Source of the DNA: Chitinophagaceae bacterium UBA4411
GTDB taxonomy: Bacteria; Bacteroidota; Bacteroidia; Chitinophagales; Chitinophagaceae
Reading direction: 5' to 3'
Length of the DNA stretch: 64,000 bases
Assembly (NCBI GenBank): GCA_002400415.1
Contig: DGQP01000016.1
Coordinates: forward strand, 204,330-268,329
Below the pieces are notes generated by a model. The model saw only the letters and a program-made list of their open reading frames with translations, made no database searches and was not told the DNA's origin. This document shows, piece by piece, positions 59,189 through 64,000 of the stretch. Position 1 is the first letter of the stretch; every line of letters begins with the position of its first letter. Made by a program: the position numbers and the translations under genes.

Positions 59189-61279
59189 TCAGGTCCCGAA
59201 AGGAGGCGTTTCACATAGCTTTTTGATCCTGGCATCCGCATTCTTATTACCCGCCTTCTTTGCCTTTTCAAAATCCGCACAGGCTTCTGCTTTCTTTTCG
59301 GTCATCTCGTAGCAAATACCCCGGTAGTAATATACATTATCGTTAGCCCCCTTTGCAAATTCCAGCACTTTGCTGTAATCGGCTATTGCTTTTGCGTACT
59401 CTTTTTTATTATGCAGCAATACAGCCCGTTGCCAGTAACCGCTTGTATCTTTTGGGTAATGCTTCAGGTAAGTATCATAATCAGCCAGTGCGGCGGCGGT
59501 ATCTTTTTTAGCCAGGTATATTTTGGCCCGCCAGCTTAACCCGTCTTTATTCTTAGGTTGCTTTTTCAGGGCTGTTGTCATATCGGCCAGGGCCGAGTCA
59601 TATTTAACCAGGTTATTATAAGCAACCCCGCGGAACAGGTACACACTATCCTCCTTTATATTTTGTGCAATGGCTTTATTGAATGCAACCAGTGCGTCTG
59701 CGTTTTTCTTGTAAGCAAATAAAGCCCGGCCCCTTACATAATCCGGCACCGCCTCACTCATTTTTATCGTGTATATATAACTCGGGTTTTTGATTGTTTT
59801 ATTTTCATATTTACCCACCAGTATCTTACCTGCCGGACTTAAGAGAAAACCTTCATTGGGCTGCATATCATTAATACTTCCATAATACCCGATATCTTTG
59901 ATACTGCCGAAGAACACCGTGTTATCAGGATACCAGATTTCAAAGAATGAACCATCGGAGAACGTGGTGCGGCGGGCAAAAGTGCCGTCTTTCAGTATCC
60001 AGTTCCTTGCAGAGGAATAAGTGGAAGTGCCATCAAAATAACCTTCAAAAAACAACTTATCGTTGCGGTACAATTTCCCTTTTCCCGAAGGAAAGCCGGA
60101 AACAAAATTACCTTCATACCGGGTTTTGCCGGGCCAGCTGAGTATGCCTTCCCCGCTATACTTATCATAGCTCCAGTTACCTTCATAATGAGTGCCATCT
60201 TTCAACTGCAGCACACCTTTACCCGATCTGTCACCTGAAGCATAATTACCGGTAAACACATCCCCGTTCTTCCAGGTATAAGTGCCATTGCCACTTTTTT
60301 TATCCGCCAGCCAGTTACCATCATATATATCGCCGTTGGAATAACTGTATTTGCCCGTTCCCTCTTTTTTGCCATCTTTCCAATCCCCGTCATATACATC
60401 ACCACCCTTCCAGGTGCACTTTCCTTTTCCTTCCCACTTACCATTTTTCCACTGGCCTTCATACTTTTTTCCATCCGCATAGATACCAACACCATATCCT
60501 TCGGCATTCGCTTTCACAAAATCCCCTTCATAACTGTCCTTATTCCCTAATACTAATTTCCCCTTTCCTTCTGCCTGTCCATCCACATACTCACCTTCAT
60601 AGGTCTGACCATCTTTTTTGGTAATGTACTTCCCGGTTCCGCTTCTTTTACCGTCTTTAAAACTTCCTTCATACACATCTCCGTTATCATAAATATATTT
60701 CCCCTTTCCATGTTGCTTATCGGCCACCCAATCTCCTTCATATACACTGCTGTCTTTATAAACCCTTTTCCCAAAACCGTCAAACTTATCTTCCTTCCAG
60801 TAGCCATCATACGTACCTGATTCCGGCCAGGTAAACTTTCCCTTCCCGGATTTAGCTCCTTTCACCCAGCTGCCTTCGTAGAACCGTCCGTTCTTGAAAT
60901 AATATTTACCCTGCCCGTCATACTTGCCCAGTTTCCAGTAACCTTCATAACGGCTGCTATCGGTGGTATAGAAAATACCATAGCCTTCAAAATAACCATC
61001 CTTTGTATCCCCTTCATATTTGCGGCCATCCTTCCAGGTATACTTTGCTTTTCCATTCCAGCTGCCGTTCAGCCAGTCACCATCATAAAAATCACCGTTG
61101 GAGTAATACATCTTCCCTTTGCCATTACAATAGCTGTTCTTGAAATACCCCTCATACACATCTTCATTCTTGTACTTATATTTTCCAAAACCATCTTTGC
61201 AATCACCACTCAGGCATTGACCAGGCGCAACAAATGAAATCATGCTGATAAGAAAAACGAAAAGGATCCGGCTAAACAT
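59189..61279 (-). CDS. MORN-repeat protein with C-terminal TPRs
   Basis: A 696-residue exported protein. After the signal (MFSRILFVFLISMISFVAPG) there are about 16 consecutive MORN repeats (residues 41 to about 409; e.g. VYEGYFKNSYCNGKGKMYYS and FYDGDWLNGSWNGKAKYTW), with a degenerate last unit. Residues about 520-690 hold roughly five TPR motifs (LYRGVAYNNLVKYDSALADM-like, then YWQRAVLLHNKKEYAKAIAD). Both repeat types mediate protein contacts; MORN strips also bind membranes. Such fusions are common in Bacteroidota but unexplained. The terminator at 61354 separates it from typA. Confidence 0.9.
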   Translation of the reverse strand: MFSRILFVFLISMISFVAPGQCLSGDCKDGFGKYKYKNEDVYEGYFKNSYCNGKGKMYYSNGDFYDGDWLNGSWNGKAKYTWKDGRKYEGDTKDGYFEGYGIFYTTDSSRYEGYWKLGKYDGQGKYYFKNGRFYEGSWVKGAKSGKGKFTWPESGTYDGYWKEDKFDGFGKRVYKDSSVYEGDWVADKQHGKGKYIYDNGDVYEGSFKDGKRSGTGKYITKKDGQTYEGEYVDGQAEGKGKLVLGNKDSYEGDFVKANAEGYGVGIYADGKKYEGQWKNGKWEGKGKCTWKGGDVYDGDWKDGKKEGTGKYSYSNGDIYDGNWLADKKSGNGTYTWKNGDVFTGNYASGDRSGKGVLQLKDGTHYEGNWSYDKYSGEGILSWPGKTRYEGNFVSGFPSGKGKLYRNDKLFFEGYFDGTSTYSSARNWILKDGTFARRTTFSDGSFFEIWYPDNTVFFGSIKDIGYYGSINDMQPNEGFLLSPAGKILVGKYENKTIKNPSYIYTIKMSEAVPDYVRGRALFAYKKNADALVAFNKAIAQNIKEDSVYLFRGVAYNNLVKYDSALADMTTALKKQPKNKDGLSWRAKIYLAKKDTAAALADYDTYLKHYPKDTSGYWQRAVLLHNKKEYAKAIADYSKVLEFAKGANDNVYYYRGICYEMTEKKAEACADFEKAKKAGNKNADARIKKLCETPPFGT

Positions 61280-61353
61280 AACTTAAGGTTTGTATAAAAG
61301 TAGATTTATACCAGCTGCCGGTAAATACCCAATGGCAGGTATATTCATAAAAA

Positions 61354-61381
61354 ATGCCGCCTTTACAAGCGGCATCGTATA
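61354..61381 (-). terminator. intrinsic terminator of typA
   Basis: ATGCCGC (61354-61360) pairs perfectly with GCGGCAT (61369-61375); read on the minus strand the stem is followed by TTTTTTATG. It lies 23 bp past the typA stop. Confidence 0.8.
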
Positions 61382-61397
61382 AGAAATTCTCTGCTGA

Positions 61398-63209
61398 TTA
61401 AGCAGCTTCTGTCTCCATCTTCTTCTGCACTTTCTTTCTCTCATCTTCATTCAGGATCACTTTCCGCATCCGGATAAAATTGGGTGTTACTTCAATACAC
61501 TCATCCTGTTGTATGTATTCCATGCACTCTTCCAATGTCATCAGTGTTTTGGGAGCAATACGGGTGGCATCATCACTGCCGCTGGCCCGGTGGTTCGTCA
61601 GTTTCTTTCCTTCGGTGGCATTTACTACCAGATCGCCCGGTTTGATATTCTCTGCAATGATCTGTCCTGCATACACATCCTCACCCGGATCCACGAAGAA
61701 AGTTCCCCGGTCCTGTAATTTATCAATGGAATAACCTGTTGTCTTATCGGTATTCTTGGAAAGCAATACCCCGTTATTTCTTCCGGGAATCGGTCCTTTC
61801 CAGGGTTTGTATTCACTGAAACGATGGGCCATCACCGCTTCGCCGGTGGTAGCGGTCAGCATTTGCGTACGCAAACCGATCAAACCTCTTGAAGGAATAT
61901 CAAATTCAAGGTGCTGCATTTCCCCTTTGGTCTCCATGATCAGCATCTCCCCCTTCCGGCGGCTCACCAGGTCAATCACTTTAGAAGCAAATTCCTGCGG
62001 CACATCCACCACCAGGGTTTCATACGGCTCACATTTTTTACCGTTGATCTCTTTTACAATCACCTGTGGCTGGCCTACTGTTAACTCGTATCCCTCCCGG
62101 CGCATCGTTTCGATCAATATACCGAGGTGAAGAATACCACGACCATATACCATCAGGCTATCACCGTCTTCACTGTCCACCACTTTCAGCGCCAGGTTCT
62201 TTTCTGTCTCTTTCATCAGGCGGTCACGCAGGTGACGGGACGTAACAAATTTTCCATCCTTACCAAAAAACGGTGAGTTATTCACGGAAAACAACATATT
62301 CATCGTGGGTTCATCCACGCTGATCACCGGTAATGCTTCAGGATTTTCTGCATCAGCGATCGTATCGCCGATATTAAAATCTTCGATGCCCACTACCGCA
62401 CAAAGATCACCGGCCACCACTTCAGTTACTTTTTTCTTACCCATTCCTTCAAACACATACAGCTCTTTCACCTTCATCTTTCTTACCGTACCATCGGCCT
62501 GCATCAGCGCCACGTTCTGCCCTTCTTTCAACACACCACGGCTCACTTTTCCCACGGCAATACGGCCCAGGAAAGAAGAATAATCTAAGGAAGTAATCTG
62601 CATCTGCACCGGACCTTCATTCACTTTGGGCGGCGGCACATACTTTATGATACCATCCAGCAACGGATTGATATTATCAATTTGTTCTAATGAATCATTG
62701 AACCAGCCGTTCTTACCACTACCGTAGAAAGTCGGGAAATTCAATTGCTCCTCTGTCGCATCGAGGTTAAAGAACAATTCAAACACAGCATCATGCACTT
62801 CATCAGGACGGCAATTCGGTTTGTCCACTTTATTGATGATCACGATGGGCTTCAGGTTCAGTTGTAATGCTTTCTGCAATACAAAACGGGTCTGGGGCAT
62901 GGGGCCTTCAAAAGCATCCACCAGCAGGCAAACACCATCGGCCATCTTCAATACCCTTTCCACTTCACCACCAAAATCGGCGTGACCCGGTGTATCAATC
63001 ACATTTATCTTTACATCCTTGTAAGTGACCGCAGCGTTCTTACTGAAAATGGTGATACCACGTTCTCTTTCGAGGTCGTTGCTGTCCATGATCAGCTCAC
63101 CGGTTTCCTGGTTTTCCCGGAATACCTTTGTTGTATGTAATATTTTGTCAACCAGCGTGGTTTTACCGTGGTCAACGTGGGCAATGATAGCGATGTTCCT
63201 TATTTGCAT
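61398..63209 (-). CDS. typA: translational GTPase TypA/BipA
   Basis: A 603-residue GTPase. The ATG at 63209 (MQIRNIAIIAHVDHGKTTLV) is chosen over a GTG 15 bp upstream. G1 is AHVDHGKTT, switch regions follow with RGITIFSKNAAV, DTPGHADFGGEVERV (G3) and INKVDKPNCRPDEV (G4). Domains II, III, V and the BipA C-terminal domain complete the length (IPGRNNGVLLSKNTDKTTGY, DQRGTFFVDPGEDV-like). TypA binds the ribosome and helps 50S assembly and cold or stress adaptation. Confidence 0.95.
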   Translation of the reverse strand: MQIRNIAIIAHVDHGKTTLVDKILHTTKVFRENQETGELIMDSNDLERERGITIFSKNAAVTYKDVKINVIDTPGHADFGGEVERVLKMADGVCLLVDAFEGPMPQTRFVLQKALQLNLKPIVIINKVDKPNCRPDEVHDAVFELFFNLDATEEQLNFPTFYGSGKNGWFNDSLEQIDNINPLLDGIIKYVPPPKVNEGPVQMQITSLDYSSFLGRIAVGKVSRGVLKEGQNVALMQADGTVRKMKVKELYVFEGMGKKKVTEVVAGDLCAVVGIEDFNIGDTIADAENPEALPVISVDEPTMNMLFSVNNSPFFGKDGKFVTSRHLRDRLMKETEKNLALKVVDSEDGDSLMVYGRGILHLGILIETMRREGYELTVGQPQVIVKEINGKKCEPYETLVVDVPQEFASKVIDLVSRRKGEMLIMETKGEMQHLEFDIPSRGLIGLRTQMLTATTGEAVMAHRFSEYKPWKGPIPGRNNGVLLSKNTDKTTGYSIDKLQDRGTFFVDPGEDVYAGQIIAENIKPGDLVVNATEGKKLTNHRASGSDDATRIAPKTLMTLEECMEYIQQDECIEVTPNFIRMRKVILNEDERKKVQKKMETEAA

Positions 63210-63244
63210 AATTTCTGAGTTCACAGGTTGAAAAGTTTACAGGG

Positions 63245-63619
63245 TTACAACTCCTTTGATTTTTTCTCCAAATAGTTGATATACCCGTTTAGCAATTTTT
63301 CAACTTCTGCTATTTTATTTCTGAAATAGTTTAATTTTTCTTCGTCAATATACTTCTCATCAAAAGCATCCACCAGGTGGTTCAGTGTTTCACTTAAAGA
63401 GCCTCTTGCATTCACACAGAATCGTAATCTGTCAGGCCAGGTTCTTCTTCCATGTCCTTCTGCCAGCTGTGTATTGACGGACCGGGAACTTCGTATCAAC
63501 TGATCAACCAACCTGAATTTCTCTTCTGCCGGAAAGCCTTTGACCAATTGAGCAATTTCGTTTTTCAATTCCCTCGCTTTTTTCCAAACCTCAAGTTCTT
63601 CAAAATTCTGGTATGCCAT
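63245..63619 (-). CDS. four-helix-bundle protein (23S rRNA-intervening-sequence type)
   Basis: A 124-residue helical protein: YQNFEELEVWKKARELKNEI, FRLVDQLIRSSRSVNTQLAE, GHGRRTWPDRLRFCVNARGS and LNHLVDAFDEKYIDEEKLNY. This is the S23/four-helix-bundle family, often encoded in rRNA intervening sequences or alone in the chromosome. Function unknown; a role in RNA binding has been proposed. It lies 35 bp upstream of typA on the same strand. Confidence 0.85.
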   Translation of the reverse strand: MAYQNFEELEVWKKARELKNEIAQLVKGFPAEEKFRLVDQLIRSSRSVNTQLAEGHGRRTWPDRLRFCVNARGSLSETLNHLVDAFDEKYIDEEKLNYFRNKIAEVEKLLNGYINYLEKKSKEL

Positions 63620-63763
63620 AATAGTACAAGTTAAATGACTGAATCTGAAGGGCTCTCCTTATCAACTTTTTAACCTGTCAACTTGCCGGCTTTTCCGGGC
63701 GGCAAAGGTACGCTAATTCAGCGGGGGCAGCAAACGAAAGGAACATTATATTATTTTTACGAA

Positions 63764-64000
63764 ATGCCGGATTATCAATTATCTGTAGTACTTCCCCTAA
63801 GCCATGAAGGCCAAACCATTACAGCCTTGCTGGAGAAGATATTGAACACAGCTATTCCGGGTATTTCTATCGGGGTTATCGTGGTGGAAGAAGATTCTGC
63901 ATCGGATACGGAGGAAACGATCTCGCAGTTCAATCAATCTTATCCCACCAACGCTGTTCAATATATCCGGCTTGAAAAAAACAGTGGCCGGGGAAAAGCA
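63764..64000 (+). CDS. family 2 glycosyltransferase, N-terminal part (cut by window edge)
   Basis: An open frame of 79 codons runs off the right edge. It starts MPDYQLSVVLPLSHEGQTIT, the GT-A first strand, followed by IGVIVVEEDSASDTEETI in the donor-loop position and ending LEKNSGRGKA, the signature of polyprenyl-phosphate-sugar synthases and related family 2 enzymes. The glutamate-rich EEDSASDT replaces the usual DDGSTDGT pattern. Divergent from the four-helix-bundle gene with a 144-bp gap. Confidence 0.8.
   Translation, partial: MPDYQLSVVLPLSHEGQTITALLEKILNTAIPGISIGVIVVEEDSASDTEETISQFNQSYPTNAVQYIRLEKNSGRGKA

Noticed and set aside
59189..61279. CRISPR-like or tandem DNA repeat
   Set aside because: The periodic pattern is protein-level MORN coding; DNA units vary and no spacers exist.
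1..64000. tRNA, rRNA, riboswitch, prophage, insertion sequence
   Set aside because: No cloverleaf, conserved rRNA, transposase or phage structural pattern was seen by eye; a dedicated covariance-model search would be decisive.

Overview
The window looks like a chromosomal segment of a Bacteroidota bacterium, most likely in or near the Chitinophagaceae (family placement is inference). The main evidence is the gliding/type IX secretion gene gldC, a secreted protein with a type A C-terminal sorting domain, DUF4290, DUF2911, DUF2807 and DUF4197 proteins, an outer-membrane beta-barrel receptor with a carboxypeptidase-regulatory-like N-terminus, a deoxyhypusine-synthase-like enzyme, and TAnnTTTG-type -7 promoter elements. 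About 64 protein genes are supported. I found no rRNA, tRNA, CRISPR array, transposase, integrase or phage genes.

Layout. 1-3.8 kb (mostly minus): CBS-domain protein (cut by the edge), alpha/beta hydrolase, CvpA, YqeY, GldC, glycosyltransferase. 4.1-13.9 kb (plus): type IX cargo protein, DUF4290 protein, MurA with Asp in place of the catalytic Cys, HAD hydrolase, Gmk, CNNM/CBS protein, TatC, RpiB, M28 peptidase, small membrane protein. 14-16.2 kb (minus): deoxyhypusine-synthase-like enzyme and two paralogous secreted PepSY-like proteins with matching promoters; a third paralog lies at 22.6 kb. 16.4-18.7 kb: an SdpR/SdpI module with a perfect palindromic operator, plus a hydrolase. 18.7-26.6 kb: AcpH with an obligatory TTG start, tandem DUF2911 proteins, AsnB, a cystathionine gamma-synthase-type enzyme, a serine hydrolase, a 48-residue membrane protein and a TIGR02757 protein. 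26.6-34.4 kb: large outer-membrane barrel, fatty-acid-hydroxylase-like protein, a GH9-polysaccharide deacetylase fusion and an FAH-family enzyme.

About 34.4-42.6 kb reads as accessory DNA. It is visibly richer in A+T, at least in its first half, and has unusual intergenic segments with inverted repeats. It carries an orphan protein, a lipoprotein, a Crp/Fnr regulator next to an aldo/keto reductase, a membrane class III cyclase, and an operon of two short-chain dehydrogenases (one with a signal peptide), a membrane protein and an AraC regulator.

42.7-64 kb returns to core-like content: DUF2807 protein, flavin reductase, porin-like protein, DUF4197 protein, LysS, HSDL2-like dehydrogenase, LptC / outer-membrane protein / CoaX cluster, LON-domain protein, glycosyltransferase plus O-antigen-ligase-like pair, MeaB, a large zinc metalloprotease, a MORN-TPR protein, TypA, a four-helix-bundle protein and a glycosyltransferase cut by the right edge.

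No complete novel defence or mobile system is evident. The best leads are a palindrome (ACGAAATATTTCGT and a 12/14 variant) shared by the promoters of two cell-envelope genes, the GH9-deacetylase fusion with a repeat-encoded linker, the accessory cassette-like region, the exported dehydrogenase, and the natural Cys-to-Asp MurA.
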